NCBI GenBank assembly: GCA_963854835.1 | Contig: OY978525.1 | Span: 102,193,388-102,257,387, forward strand | Direction of reading: 5' to 3' | Source: Megamerina dolium | Taxonomy: Eukaryota; Arthropoda; Insecta; Diptera; Megamerinidae | DNA length: 64,000 bases | Shown: positions 31,615 to 45,400 of the stretch, one piece after another | How the letters are laid out: each line of letters opens with the position of its first letter | How positions within the stretch are numbered: position 1 is the first letter of the stretch | The notes under the pieces: model-generated | The model's database searches: none | The model's input: only the letters and a program-made list of their open reading frames with translations | Told to the model about the DNA's origin: nothing | Position numbers and translations under genes: made by a program

Positions 31615-32723
31615 CTGTAATAGAGTAAAAGATAAACAAAAGAAATTAATATTAATTTTTTCTGTTGTTTTATAAGATCTAAAAAAAAAAAACAAGTGTA
31701 AAATCAGCAAACACAATTTATTGCATGTATTAGTTAATAAGCTTTTGTATTTGTATAAGTACATTTGTATGTAAGTTCATATCAATAATTACGAACAATT
31801 ATTATTAGTATAAAGTAGGCCAATGGGTTGCATTTCCGTTGACGATTTTTTTTGTTCATCGTCTTTTTATAATCTTTTTTGCGGGTAAATAGAGTTTACA
31901 TTCATATATGCATGTGAGCTTTTTTTTTTGGTTTTTCATCATGTGAGTTAATTAATTTATGTTATATTTTTATTTCTTTCTTACACGATTTACGCTAAAT
32001 ATTTCTGTTATTAACAAATTGTTTGTGGTAAGGCAACCTTTTCGAAAGAAACCAAAAAGAGTGCCATATAAATAATTGAATATTACCAAATTGTGATTGA
32101 GTTTGAATTTTATGATATGTAAGTAAGATAAATAATAACCCGATATTGTAGTCGTACAATAACTTCAGCCTATTGTAATCGACAAGGAAATGGGGTGTTT
32201 CGGTCTTCACGCACTATTCGATCAGAAGCTGAACCACTTAATTCGAATTATGCGATAATTTGTAACTCGTAACTCTCGACAAGCTTGCAATTAATATATC
32301 GTGCATTTTTGTGATAAATCAATTATAAATTTCGATCGTATACAGCTTCATAACTCTAAGTTGACAGCTCTGGTGTCAGTTTAAACGTCAGAAAAAAAAA
32401 AATGTTTTGAACACAGCTATTGAAAAGCTATTTGTATGAACATTAAGATTATATTTTTAAATTTTCATTACTTGAAGTATTGTATTATATTTCCCAAAAA
32501 TGTTCACACAAATATATGCAAATAAATTTGTAAAATATATTTCTCCCGGCATTGTAATTATGATCGTAAACATCATGCACTTTAAAGTATATATTACATA
32601 AGGGAAACTTATTAAAAACTGAAAATGTAAATATTATATAATTTTTGCAGATATGAGTTTATACATATTATTAAGAAGCTATCTTATATCATATCTCCTA
32701 ATAATTGCATGTGAGAAGATATA
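31615..32723. other. Probable conu 5' UTR intron, no other feature
   Basis: AT-rich. If the acceptor at 31615 is used, this is intron. No exon, promoter or RNA gene could be identified. Confidence 0.4.
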
Positions 32724-33298
32724 GGGTGATCCAATAGGAGGTACTTTTTCCAATAGGGATTCTCAGACATCTCACGTGTTATAACTGTCATGTTCATATG
32801 ACATTTGTGTTCATTATTCATTGACATTTCACCATGAATAGACTTACGCCAGAACAACGTTTACAAATTGTGAAAATACAGTGTTCAGTGAGAAATGTCC
32901 TTCATTCTCTTCGACCATTTCATGGTGTTCATATGGTGTTATGTTGTGGTTATGGTGTTCAGATCTTGTGATCTGACGCAGTTGGATTACTTTTTATGGA
33001 GCTATGTGAAATTAGTTGTTTATGTCGATAAACCACAATCGATTCCTGCATTAGAAGCGATCATAACACGCGTAATTAACGCAATATCGGCCGAAATGCT
33101 CGAAAGAGTGCTCGAAAATTGGACCCATAGAATGGATCATGTTAGAGCCAGTTGGCCACAACATTTAAAAGAAATTATTTTCAAACATTAAATGTCATAA
33201 ACCGAACTTACGTCTCAAAAACACTATTTGATTATTAAATTGATTTTAATGCGTTTTATTAAAAATAAAAACTACCGGAAGCTCTTATTCGATCACCC
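32724..33298 (+). mobile_element. Internally deleted mariner with both inverted ends
   Basis: Left GGGTGATCCAATAGGAGGTA and right end (read inward) GGGTGATCGAATAAGAGCTT form the inverted repeats, flanked by TA on both sides. From ATG 32834 it reads MNRLTPEQRLQIVKIQCSV. It then jumps to CDLTQLDYFLWSYVKLVVYV, ISAEMLERVLENWTHRMDHV and WPQHLKEIIFKH with a stop. These are the N-terminus and C-terminal third of a mariner transposase; the catalytic middle is lost. A classic deletion derivative. Confidence 0.85.
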
Positions 33299-35458
33299 TA
33301 TACATACATACGTTAGTAGTACATACATGTACTCCTATTTTCTACCTGGTGTAAATATTCGTAAAAAAACAAAAATTATAATTTATTAGTTGTTTTGGTC
33401 AATGTTGACTGGTGTTACACACACACTCACACACACACGTTCAAACTAATATGCGCAATTATATTGCAATTCAATTGAATTTATATTATAATCATTAATG
33501 GTTTTTATTGTTATTCCTCAATATACATGCTACATTGAGATACATTCATATGTTGTTATACTATACATCTGTATGCAATTGCAATTGCAGCAAATTGGCA
33601 ATTCAATGTAATGCAATTTTATATATTGTATATTGATTATTATTTTAACTGAATTTCATATTAATAATGCATTAGCAACCATAAATGATGATAATAAAAT
33701 AATATACACATGTTCAGTATCAGTATACATTATATGTATATAAATATGTATCTAAACAAATCGCATAAGTACATTGTATAATTAAGTAGTATACATATTC
33801 GGTAATGTACGAGTACTTGTATGATGTGTATGATTTATTGAATTGAATTTAATAAAAATTAACATAAATTAAGTTTTCATAAATTTTTATATTGAAAATT
33901 TTATCGGAAATCATAAATTATTCTTTTTTTTTCTTTCTTGTCATCATCATCATCAAGCAATATTTCTAGCAACATTTAATTAATATAAGTATAGAAATCA
34001 TGAAATTAATACCTAGATATTGTTACATGTTAATGAAATCGATATTAGTACAACAATAAAAAATCATAAAAATAATACTTCACCAAAATCAACAATAATA
34101 TATGTAATAATAAATAAAAATACACATTAGTTGCAGTTTGGCGTAGGTTGATTGCTTGTTGCATATAAGATATGTACTCGTACAAGCCATATACAATATG
34201 AATATACTCATATGCAATCACTACAGCAGTCAACCAACGCAATTACAAAAACAAAAACAACAACAACAACAATGTTAATCACCACAATTGTCACATACTA
34301 ATATGGACTGACTGATGGCTGTTTGCTCTTGAGACAAAGACGATTGACATTAGACTCTTGTCTATATGCGCAACCATAATGGCACCACCACTGCATACTA
34401 TGTAGTATGCTCATACATATAATATTATACGATAGCAGCCAAAAACCAAACAATGCAACAATCAATAAATAGCAGCAGTCAAGTTAAAACCACCAACACA
34501 TTTCCATCACACAGCATATTTCCAATCCATCCACTAATGTAATCATCATCATCATCGTCATTTGACATTTACTCAATTTACGTTGAATAAGTACATATCA
34601 TACATAGGGGAAATATGTGTAATTTGGGACATTTCGTAAAATGGGATAGTAGTTTTTTTAAATATGTGATTATAGTTAGACTGAAAAATATGCTAAAAAA
34701 CAGCTGGAGAAAAAACAATGTTATCGTTTATTCGCGAAAATTTACATTTTTGAAAGTCTTGCTTAAATTTTTACAATAATTCACTCGTTGCTGAGTCTTT
34801 AAAATTGTGAGTTGTCACAATGATGAATTTTTACAATGTAATCGTCAAAATCTCTTTAATCTGAATATACACAAATGCTAAGTTGAAATTTAATACACAA
34901 TTGTTACTACGAAATTCATATTAATCCTATAAATAGTTATTGGGATATCTTATATATAATATACTCTAGGCATAAATACCAAGTCCCTGAGCAAATAATT
35001 CCTTTTTTGATCAAAACTCTGTTCAATGCTCAGTTTGATTATAAATATTTTTATTTGCAGTTGTTTCAACGTAAAACTATGAATTATCCAAATATTTTGA
35101 CACCCTAAATGTCTATTGATTTTATCATGAAATTTAATTTAAATATAACGTAACAAAATTAGTACAGAATTTTTTCGAAAAAACAAGCCGCATTGCATTA
35201 TAAAGTATTTTCGCTTTAAATTATCGTAAAAAAAATTTTAATTAAAATTTATTTATCAATGATTAAGATTTATTGCACGAGACATTTATTTAAAATTAAT
35301 TTTCTTACATTTTAGAACTGTTCAAAATCGATCGATCGATCAAAACAAATTCATAAAAAATTATGTGTAGTTCAGAAAATCAGACGAATGTGCTTATACT
35401 TTTCACCTGATTAAAAAAATATTTTTCCGCACATAATTTCTAATATCTAGTTTAGATA
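33299..35458. other. AT-rich sequence, no gene recognised
   Basis: CA repeat near 33418-33437, CAACAACAAC near 34257-34271, CATCATCATC near 33942-33955 and 34542-34556, and CGATCGATCGAT at about 35328-35339. Nothing coding. Confidence 0.5.
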
Positions 35459-35655
35459 CAGGGTGATTTTTTAGCAACTTTGTCTTTGGCAACATTATTT
35501 TTGGCAGCTCAGCTGTTTTCGTGTAACATGTTACTGTCAAACATATTCAGTTTGGTCTATAATTTAACCATGAATCGTCTTAAAAACGAACAGCGCTTGC
35601 AGATTGTTGAATTTTATTATCAAAATTCAAATTCAAATTCAAATTCAAATTAAAA
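35459..35655 (+). mobile_element. 5' end of a related mariner, truncated by an AAATTC repeat
   Basis: CAGGGTGATTTTTTAGCAAC at a TA looks like the inverted end. ATG at 35570 starts MNRLKNEQRLQIVEFYYQN, the same N-terminus as the element at 32.7 kb. The frame then runs into a tandem AAATTC repeat (35624-35650) and stops; no right end seen. Confidence 0.75.
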
Positions 35656-37190
35656 ATTATAATTGAATAATATTGCATGCCCGGAAAAACCACAACCCCT
35701 GTCCATAATATGCATTTTTCCTCTAAAATATTCTTCGATTGTTATTGTAAATGCTGTCAACCTGTTCATCATCGTCGTCATCATAATCAACAACATAGCG
35801 CATCGTCATTGTCAATTATGTACATATTTCTCTTTCGCTCTTACGCATACGAATGTATCATACGAGTAGTACATACAGAAAATTACATAGACAAGGCAGA
35901 AGCGATCATTACATTTCGTTTCAATTTCAATTTCAAAACAGCGACATTTATGATTGCTGCTATAGTTATCATTTTGTATACGATAGATAGTTAGTAGTAA
36001 TAGTAACAAATACATATAACAACAACAACAACAACTACTACTACTACTACTACTAAGGCGAACGCAATAATAATAAAATTCCAGATTTTTACAATAGTCG
36101 TTTTCCTTGTTGTTGTTGTTGATGATGATGTTGATGATGATGATGATTTTAATGAGTATTTGATGGTTAAAGCTTCTTTGCTTCATCTAAAAAGACATAT
36201 GTCTTTTTTGTTGTTCTTCTAGCAATACCTCGTCGTCTGCCAGTGTTATTGTCAACCGCCATCTTCGTCTTCAATACGCATGACAGACAGTTGCATGACT
36301 TTTTTGTTTGGTTTGTAATTGTGATTGTTATTTTGTGTTGTTGTGGTTATTGTTGCAGCATATTGCGTTGTTGTCGATCATGAACTCTAATGAAAGTGAA
36401 AGCAATTTTGTAATATGTAGTAGGTACTTACTTACATTTACGCATAATAAATAAGTGTGTGTGAACACACATGTATTTACATTATATGTATTTTTAAGTA
36501 CTTGAAAGCATATTAGTTGTGTTAATCATAAGCCGGTATAGTTTTTCTGAACTGACATTAGCTTGATTTTCTGTTTTAACATCATGGTTAATGGCTGATG
36601 AATGGCACTGAACTGTGAATGATGGTAATAAAATGAAGTAAGTAGATAGATACAAACATATGCGTGTATAAGAGTGCCGCATATAGTGCATATATGTAGA
36701 GAAAGAGTTATACTCTGCTTTTATGCAGATGAGGGCGTTAGTGACACATGTGTATGTGTATATTTATCTAAAGTACTCGTTCATTGTATGTAATTTGTAC
36801 AATAAAATTTTAGCCAAACAAATACTTATTTGTATCATTTGTACGGTACATTATAGTTAATTGGTAGGTAAGAGTGCCAAAAAAAACAAAAATGTATTTT
36901 GTATTTTCTCTTATAATCACTGATATGTAAACGTACATACATACATGTAGCCACATTCATATGAACAAGTGTGCTGCTAAATGAGCCTCAAAAATGAACC
37001 TAAAACGTAAATTACTTGTGAAAGATCATTGCATGTAGATATGCTCAACTTTCGATTGTGGTGGTTGGAAGAAAATGTATGCTTGTTTCATTTAAAATAA
37101 AAATTAAGCTTATATACATATTTACGTAAAGATACTAATTACTATTAAGATTGTTTATATGAGAATGAGATTTTGCCAAGTTTGAAAATA
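35656..37190. other. Microsatellite-rich spacer
   Basis: AAC then ACT repeats at 36018-36055, GTT at about 36108-36120, GAT/GTTGAT at 36121-36146. ORFs here are low-complexity by-products of these. No gene. Confidence 0.55.
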
Positions 37191-37199
37191 TCTATTCAG

Positions 37200-38300
37200 A
37201 AAGATGGAAAGGAAAGGGGGTAAAAGCTTTAATCCAATTTCATTCATACATGAGTATATTTGTTGGTTGTTGTTAAAAAATATCTTATATACCAACTTTC
37301 AGATCGATAGCTTTATATAACTTAGAGTAAACTGAAAAAAAAACATTCATTCAAAACATACTTTTGTATGAGAGTTACATGAAGTTGCAATTCAATTTCA
37401 TTCATTCTGGAGTATATTTGTTAGTTGTTGCAAATTATCTTATATACTAAGTTTCAGATAGATACCTTCATATATATGAGTGCAAAGTGAAAGAACATTC
37501 ATTCGAAACACACTTTTGTATGGTAGATAGGCATAGATCTAATCAGATTTTGTAAATTCTTCAGCCTATTTGTTAGTTGATGAAAATGATCTTATTTTAC
37601 CGAATTTTAGATTAATACACTTATAAATTTGTTCGTAAAATGAAAAAACATACATTCGAAACATACTTTTGTATGGGAGATGAACATGGTTTCTATCCGA
37701 TTTCGTTTATTTTCCAGCATGACTGTTGCCTAGTGAAAATAATCTTATATATCGACACTCAGATCGATAAATTTGTGTAAAGTGAAAAAAAAACATACTT
37801 TTAAAACATACTTTTGTGTGAGATATGGACGTGGGTTTAATACGATTTCGTTTAATCTTAGTCATGGCTGTTTGTTTGTGAAAATAATGTTACATACCGA
37901 CTTTTAGATGAATAAACTTATAAATCTCTTCACTAAGCGAAAAAACATGCATTCGAAACATATTTTTGTATGAGAGATTGAAGTGATTTTGATCAGATTT
38001 CATTAATTTTTGAATTTTTGTTTGCTGATTGGTAAAAATAATCATATCTACTGAGTTTTAGATCGGTAACTTTATATATCTGAGCTCAAAGTGAAAAAAC
38101 ATGCATTTGGAACAAACTTTTGTATAAGAAATAACCGTAGTTTTTATTTGATTTCATTCATTCTCCAATTATTCACGTGATTTGTTGAAATAATCGTATA
38201 TACCAAGTTTCATCTCCTCAGAGTTATATTTACATATAACATTTACAAATTAATGCATTTGAAAGCATACCTTTATATGGAAGGTAGACTAAGTTTTTAT
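37200..38300. repeat. Divergent tandem array, ~152-bp unit, seven or more copies
   Basis: The landmark ACTTTTGTATG (or a close variant) starts at about 37361, 37513, 37666, 37811, 37963, 38117 and 38271, spaced 145-154 bp. Each is preceded by CATTCGAAACATA and followed about 20-30 bp on by GATTTCATTCATTCT, then by GTTAGTTG, ATCTTATATACCAA.TTTCAGAT and a GTGAAAAAACAT element. Units are diverged, with no coding frame. Confidence 0.8.
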
Positions 38301-38654
38301 CCCATTATGCTCATATTCATACACATTAATTATTTGCCCAAAATTTCATTATATTCTAATTTATATATTGATAGCTCAATATTTACTACGTCTATCGTGC
38401 CATCTAACATACCCTTGGCCACTAGATGTAACTTATAAACATCAAAATAGAAAAAACCCAACAAAAATAATTAACACTCCACTTCTAATGCTGATTAAAT
38501 CACTTTGAACATCAAATGAACAGTGTCAAATTAAATTGATGGCAACTCAGTTAACGATTTGTAGACTGTTCGTTTACCTGGAATGCCCCGTATGGGATAT
38601 GCAAGTGCAATGTTAAATATTTAATAAATCAATCTGTTCCTCAATATATTAAAT
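38301..38654. other. Spacer, nothing recognised
   Basis: AT-rich unique-looking sequence following the 152-bp array. Confidence 0.4.
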
Positions 38655-38760
38655 AGCTCGTTCAATACTGTTCTGTATATTAAATTTGAACCATATTGGT
38701 CAGAAACTACCTATAATAGCCGAATGGCAGAATCCTTGTAACATGATTTTTCCTTTATTT
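38655..38760 (-). mobile_element. SINE fragment (core only)
   Basis: Plus strand shows CTGTTCTGTATATTAAATTT and TAATAGCCGAATGGCAGAATCC with TTGTAACATGATTTTT, matching the reversed SINE core. Badly decayed. Confidence 0.4.
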
Positions 38761-39451
38761 TTCCATATAAAATCATTATATTGAAGACATGAAACTAAAA
38801 TAAGTAAGCAACAAGCCTGTTTCGATGTAAATGGAATATGAATAAAATTCCACAATGTTTATTTATTTAATATTGTATTACAAGCCCCTTGGAATTCAAG
38901 CATTTCGTAGAGTTAAGAGGAATCCACAGATTTTCAAATCTTGAAGTTAATTACATATTTGTAATATATTTTCTTTACTTTACGATCATATTAATCTTCA
39001 TCCAATTAAATTTTCTATAATCGTATTTCATATTTGGTAAAATTTTTATGTTCGACTTTCAAGCACATAATCTAATCGCTACTCAAAGTAATTTAGCACC
39101 AATATAATAACAAAATGTAAACTAGTTTAAGCTTCTTAAAAAGTAAACTTGAGAAATTTTCACTTAACATATATCTAGCAAAAAAAAAAAAAAAAGAAAA
39201 ACTATTTAAGCAAATATTTTTCACTTTCATTTAAAATGACGACACATATGTACCTACTCGTTCCATTGCCTATGCTTATACATACACTATGTATGATGTG
39301 TGTCTATCATATGTCACATTAAATTTAATCATATGCGCTTACAGTGAATTCACCTCATACAGAATAGAGGCGGAAGTTGTCTGATAGTCATATATATGTA
39401 TGTATTTAGTTAGTGCTTAGTGTGTTGATCTTGTTGTTATTCAAAACATGT
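38761..39451. other. AT-rich spacer
   Basis: A15 tract at 39180-39195; no gene. Confidence 0.4.
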
Positions 39452-39600
39452 TCACTTGGCGGCAAGCAATTGGCAAGGCATTCTCAACAGTAAAAATATT
39501 GACATTAACATATTTTTGAAAGACTTCTTTGACACAGCTCAGAAAATATGACGTTAGAATGATGATGGAGAGAACCCTTGTCCTATTCGATTAATTATAT
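39452..39600 (+). mobile_element. SINE fragment (body)
   Basis: CACTTGGCGGCAAGCAATTG, then AAAGACTTCTTTGACACAGC, TCAGAAAATATGACGTTAGA and AGAACCCTTGTCC correspond to the family body. Head and tail are missing. Confidence 0.45.
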
Positions 39601-40479
39601 ATTTTAGAATAATATTCTGCTGACTATTTGAGTGAGTTATCACTGTACACACATATGTACAATAGATTCAACTTGCAACCGCAACTAATCAACAGTTGAA
39701 AGCGTCTAATAATATTTTCTTCTTTAGTTTTTAATCAAATAAACAGCAGCAACTTAAATGCCATAGCATAATATGTTCAATTTCAAACAAAATTAAATAA
39801 ACAACAACAACAACAAAACTAAGTAAATCTCATCAAGTGAACATTTCATTAAATGCATTAAAAGCACAATGCACAATGATGGGTTGCATACTTGCACTTG
39901 AGAAAGTTGCTCTGTGTCAACAATAAATAAAAATGTGAACAATTTATGAGGGAGTTGGCTAATGTAATGAAATACATAAATATAGTAGGTACTTGTAAAT
40001 AAGTATTTATATGCGATAGGTTAGAGTGGTCCTTAGTCTTAAAAATATAATCTGCCATTTGCTGATATATAATACATCAAAAGAAAACATATTGAAATTA
40101 AGACATGTCTCATTGGATTCAATTCGACAGATTCATGTATTTGTTTTTATTTGAATTGCAGTTTAAAAAATAGATTTTGTAAAAATGTGCTTATAATTTT
40201 CCATTAAATTTTCATTCACTATTAATATTGTTGTTTGACAAGCTGTCAAATTTTTATTAATTTAATTGACAATTTGAATCCTCCATAATACAAATAAAAA
40301 AGTATGTTTCTCTTACAAAAAGACAACTTTTATGTAAGTCATTGTTTCACATGAAATCTACTTCAAAATATCTTTAACTGAAATTTTTTCTATCCGAATT
40401 GAGACACCCGTTTAACAAAGTCGGAAAAATATATGTTTTTATTAAACACTCTTCCATCATTTTTAGAGTACTCTTAGAG
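39601..40479. other. AT-rich spacer
   Basis: ACAACAACAACAACAA near 39802-39817. No gene recognised. Confidence 0.4.
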
Positions 40480-40860
40480 GTGTAAAATATATGACCGACC
40501 TCCATTCAATTTTGCTTCCCAACATTCTTCCTAAACTTGCTTACTATATACCTTCAATCCTAAAGTGGGTTCCCATACAAAATTAACCTAAAACATCTGT
40601 AAATGGACAGATATTCCTATAGCTGCTCAGGAATGGCTCTTAGAGTGATGATATGCAAGTTCGAGCATAATTATATTTTTCTTTTCAAACATTTGCTGCG
40701 AACATACTAACTTATTATCTCCAGTCCTTAGGTGGGCTCTCCTATAAAATTAATGCTTTGAATATGTCCTTAAAAATTAAAAATCAACTATTCTGAGTCT
40801 GCAGATTTCTTGTTTAACCAAATGTTTAATTTTTCACACAATTTGACCCACCTTACTGTG
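40480..40860. repeat. Degenerate dispersed repeat, two units
   Basis: Landmarks ATATGACCGACCTCCATTCA, TTTGCTTCCCAACATTCTTC and GTGGGTTCCCATACAAAATT recur about 180 bp later as CAAACATTTGCTGCGAACAT and GTGGGCTCTCCTATAAAATT. Same family as near 10 kb and 57 kb. Confidence 0.55.
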
Positions 40861-41995
40861 CAAACATATCTCAATATTATTGTATATACAAGTATAAGCA
40901 GCATATATATAGTTACTATGTTTGGCAAAAAAACAGTACAATTAATTAAACACGAAATGAACAAATAACAAGTAGGTACAGCAACAACTATCCAAATAAT
41001 GATGAATGAACAATTCGTTGTGCTTCTAAGTTAGTGTTGATTGACAATTGATGTTTTGTTGTTGTTGTTGTTGTTGTTGTATGTTTTTCAATTTTTTTTT
41101 TTGTTTACTGGTTAATTTTTTGTTTTGTATTTGGTATTAATTTTTTAGTTGTTTGCATGTTTTATGTGACATAGAAAATAAAAACACGAAAAATCACAGC
41201 TCATTGTCTAATTGTTATTACAATATGTTTTTTTTTGTATATATTCACATATTTTACATGTATCCAACATGTAGTCACATACTGTTACTTACAATCACAC
41301 GCTGGTAGCATGTAGCAAAATTTTTATACCAAAAAAGAAATAGAAAGTGTTGAGAATTGTTCATGTATGCAAACAAGTATATACATTCATACAATGTAAA
41401 AGACAAAGAAAACTAAGCAAGAAAATTTATAGAAATCAGTTTGAAAGAAAATTCAATTAAACATAAATTTTTTAAATGCAAAATAATATTACCACCACTA
41501 TACTCGTAGTATATAATAAGTTAAGGCTATATCAAAAGGTATAATTTTTAATGAGAAATTAAGTGAAAACCTGTTGCATTTCAATCACGATATCTTCATG
41601 ATGTCCTAGATAAATTCAAGACAATACCTCTGCACATAAATCAATAAAGTAAGTGGAAGTAGCACTCGTACATATGGGATGATTATCATGTGAATACAAC
41701 AAAAGATTCATGATAATTGCAAGCATCCCAATTTAAACGAATCTGTATAAATGAAAAATCCAATTAATTTTAGAATTAAAATAAAGATAAGTAGCAGGAG
41801 AGAGTAGCTACATAAGCAAGGAGTAAATTCAAATTTCTTAAGTGCCAAATAAATATGGTGAAATAATTTACATTTAATATTACCATATTAAGAAGTTTAA
41901 GCAATATTTGAAGTTTTGTGAAGTGAAGTTTTGGATTGCATAAACCTGTGTTCGCACATTCGCTCACAATTTAACAGAGACACATTCGAATCCGA
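40861..41995. other. AT-rich spacer with GTT microsatellite
   Basis: GTT repeat at 41057-41080 and long T tracts. No gene. Confidence 0.45.
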
Positions 41996-41999
41996 ATGT

Positions 42000-42440
42000 C
42001 TGAACAATATTTGGAGTATTTTAAAAATTATAAAAAGGATTTTATCGCCACCATAAATGAGAGTTGGATCTACCACTATGATTTTGAATCAAAATAAAAG
42101 ACTATGGAGTGGTGTGCAGCTGATTCTTTAGCTTTAAAGCGAGTTCGTCACCAGAACTCGGTTAAGAAACAACATTGATGTATTTTCTTCAAATTGGTAA
42201 AACAATAAACTCAAATTATTATTGTAACATTGTGGAGCAGAAGAAAAACAGTAATTATTCACCAAGACAATGCATATGCTCACACAACTGCAAAAAAAAA
42301 TAGCAAAAAATCACTGAATTAAAATAGGAATTGTTGCAACATCTAATCTGTTCACCAGATTTGGCTTCTTCTGACTTCCGACTATTCTCGTTAAGGTTTT
42401 TTAAAACTATAAGTCTATTTTTACATCTCCGGTCTGGGAA
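42000..42440 (+). mobile_element. Mariner transposase relic (middle part)
   Basis: Frames read MSEQYLEYFKNYKKDFIATI, then NESWIYHYDFESK around the first catalytic Asp position (here Asn), VIIHQDNAYAHTTAKK with the second Asp, and further on CSPDLASSDFRLF with the third. The order is right for a mellifera/SETMAR-like mariner; stops and frameshifts make it dead. Confidence 0.6.
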
Positions 42441-45400
42441 CTTATTGGACAATCTGGAATTTACATGCATATTGTTATGAATATGATAATTTATGAAAGG
42501 CTTATATAATAATAATAATAACAATAAGAATAATAATAATAATAATAATTGCATTGATTTGTATTTTGTACCAATTAACAATTTATTAACACTTTTTATT
42601 AAAAAGTGTAAAAGAATTATTTTTTTCTCTTTATAATAGAGTGGTCCTTGAGCTACGGCAAATACTTCGAATGTATGTGATGTTTTTAAACAGATAGAAA
42701 GAGATGAAAAACATGGTGTCATAAAGAAAAAACTGAATGAAATGTATAAGAGAATGGTGCTTAAAAAGTCTTACGGTGAACGATTAAAAGACCCAACCAA
42801 GAATATTATCCAATCTCCGATAGGAAAATCAAACACTGTAGAACCCATCAATATGAATACTTCAGATCATTGATGTTGAATCGCTGAAACCATATCCGTG
42901 GTAGAATTTCCTCAATCGCTATCATCGTGATAATCCAAAGTCGGCAAAAATTTGGGAATTGGTTGAAAACTGACTGAGTTAGTGACTCTTAAACGACTCA
43001 ATGGCTTTAATAGTAGATCGAGAAGTTCTAGTGTTTTACCCGGCCAGGCATATAGAATCCATTCGGTCACTTAGAGAGTTCATAATTACCTATATTATTA
43101 TAATAATCATCTGTGATATTAATTTCTATCTGATAAATTGCTAAACTTTTAATTTTTCTTTATTATATTCTTTATTAATATTAATAAAATACTTTAAGAA
43201 ACGACGACTAAAGCGAGATTGTCACTCTCTCGTAAAACGAATGCTCAAAAAAATGATGAGAAGGTATATACTTGTATTTGTAGTACCAACATATATCCGT
43301 ACCACCATGAATAAATCTATATATATGACCTAATTCTCAAGAACAATTGAACGATAACGATCTAATAGCGTTCATTTTACAAATTTGAACATTCTCACCA
43401 ACAAAAAAAACCAACAAAAATTAACATAATAATAAATGAATTAATACATGTGCGATAAATAGTTTTTTTTTGTATTTAGCTAATTCTAAAGAATAACGTA
43501 TTTTTAAAAATATATTTTCTTTCTCTTCACTTGGCTTTAAGTTACAATGTTTTTATAATTTGTATGTATTTAAGCAATTCTATTAATCAAAATTATCTAT
43601 AGCTATTTTTTTTGCATTAATTTGAAAGTTTTGAACAAAACTAAAATGAACTAATATAATTTTGTAATAATTTGAAACAAAACAAAAAAAAAACTAAAAA
43701 TACAATAATAATAAGAAACAAAATAAGATCAAGACCTTCAGACAAGCTACAAAGCATTTTTCACACTATTGTTAAATAATATTATTAATAATAATAATCA
43801 TCAGCATCAGCATCAGCATCATTATGATCGTCATTTTGCATTTTAGTGTGCTACATGTGCTACAGATTAATTTCACTGTGTTTTTTGAAAACATAGAAAA
43901 TATAAAAGAAAAATGAAAAAAAAAACACAAAATCATTGTTTAACACACTCAACTCACCCAATTACCGCAGCATTATGATAGTATCATGATTATCATTGAA
44001 AGCATATATATATGCGATCAATGAACTGTATAAAAGTAGCTTTTAAAATTTTTGACAATATATCAAAAGCATAAAAACCTTCTTTTTTTTTGTCAAATAA
44101 CTGCCATATGGTTCTCATTAAAGAAATAGAAATAGAGAGAAAGAGGTACGTACATATGTACCCTCTTCATTCAACAAAGACCACACAATTCTTATTAATA
44201 AAATTTTTTTGTAATTTTTTTTTTAAGTGGACAAGCGTGACAAGAACTTTTCACGCATCAACAACAAATACACTAATAGCTAAGCTAGATCGATTCTTTA
44301 ATCAGAACAATAAAAAAAAAGCGAAAGATAGATAAAGCAAAACAAAAACAAAAAAAAAAATCAAAAAAATTAATAAACTCTCGAGGGCACTTAACATATT
44401 CTACATATGACTAGTAGGTATATAACAATATGATATATGAAAAGCTACAAGTAATTAAGGCAAATCGACATGCATCACCATGTCTACTTATATGAAGAAA
44501 CAAAAACAAAAAAAAATGTTTAAATATTCAAAACATTATCTATAGTGATTTTCAAAATTTCATTAATAAAAACAAAAAAATATATATAAATGAACACACA
44601 CACACACACACACACACGGACAGAGATACATAAGACTTTATACAGAAAACATTAACACAATTTCTGCGTTGTATTTTATTGTGTCACTTGCTGTAATTTT
44701 TAATGTCTTCCTTTCATTTCTTGCTTACGTGAATTTTATGCTGGCGTCTTCTATAAATGACATTTCCTTTTCACAAGTACCATATACCTCTACCTTTGCA
44801 TTTATATATGTATGAAGGTATGCATCCATATGAGACGCACCCACTTTTATTGTTGTCACTTCTGTTGGTAATATACTTTCTGTATTGTACCTTTCTCTTA
44901 AACAATTTTTGTCCCGTACTTTAGTTCTCAACATAGATTGGTCGATATGAAGCAACAACAGTGATTTTAATTTTAAAACAAATGGGTAGGCCTACTTTTT
45001 TTTTTTTTCTTCTGACGATTAAAGTTAATCGCTGTTGACAATGACAACGACATAAAAAATAATTAACAAAAAAACGAAAAACAAAAAAAAAACAAAACAA
45101 ACAAACGACATTAATTGAACCCATTTAAGAAAGTGCTAAGCCAAGCTATGGCAATCCAATGTGAAACCCAATAACCTACTTTATGTAAGTGTATGTCCAA
45201 GAAATTCTTTATTTGCAATGCAATAACAATTATTGTCAACACAGTAGGTACATGCATATGTATGTTGTATATGCAAGTGATCATTTTGCTATAAAAAGCA
45301 TTCCTATTTATAAGTAATTATCAGCATTGATTGAGTGTTCCAATATTACATTGTATGTATGATATTAGTCAGAGTGCAGCACGAGCATGCTTTTTTGCAT

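Noticed and set aside
35677..36186. ORFs rich in His, Asn or Ser/Cys runs on both strands
   Set aside because: Translation of CAT, AAC, ACT and GAT microsatellites.
37200..38300. CRISPR-like array because of regular spacing
   Set aside because: Eukaryotic context, units diverge along their whole length with no conserved short repeat and unique spacers.
42255..42722. 155-codon minus-strand ORF with a poly-Leu run
   Set aside because: The Leu run is an AAT microsatellite read in antisense, and the rest overlaps a mariner relic on the other strand.
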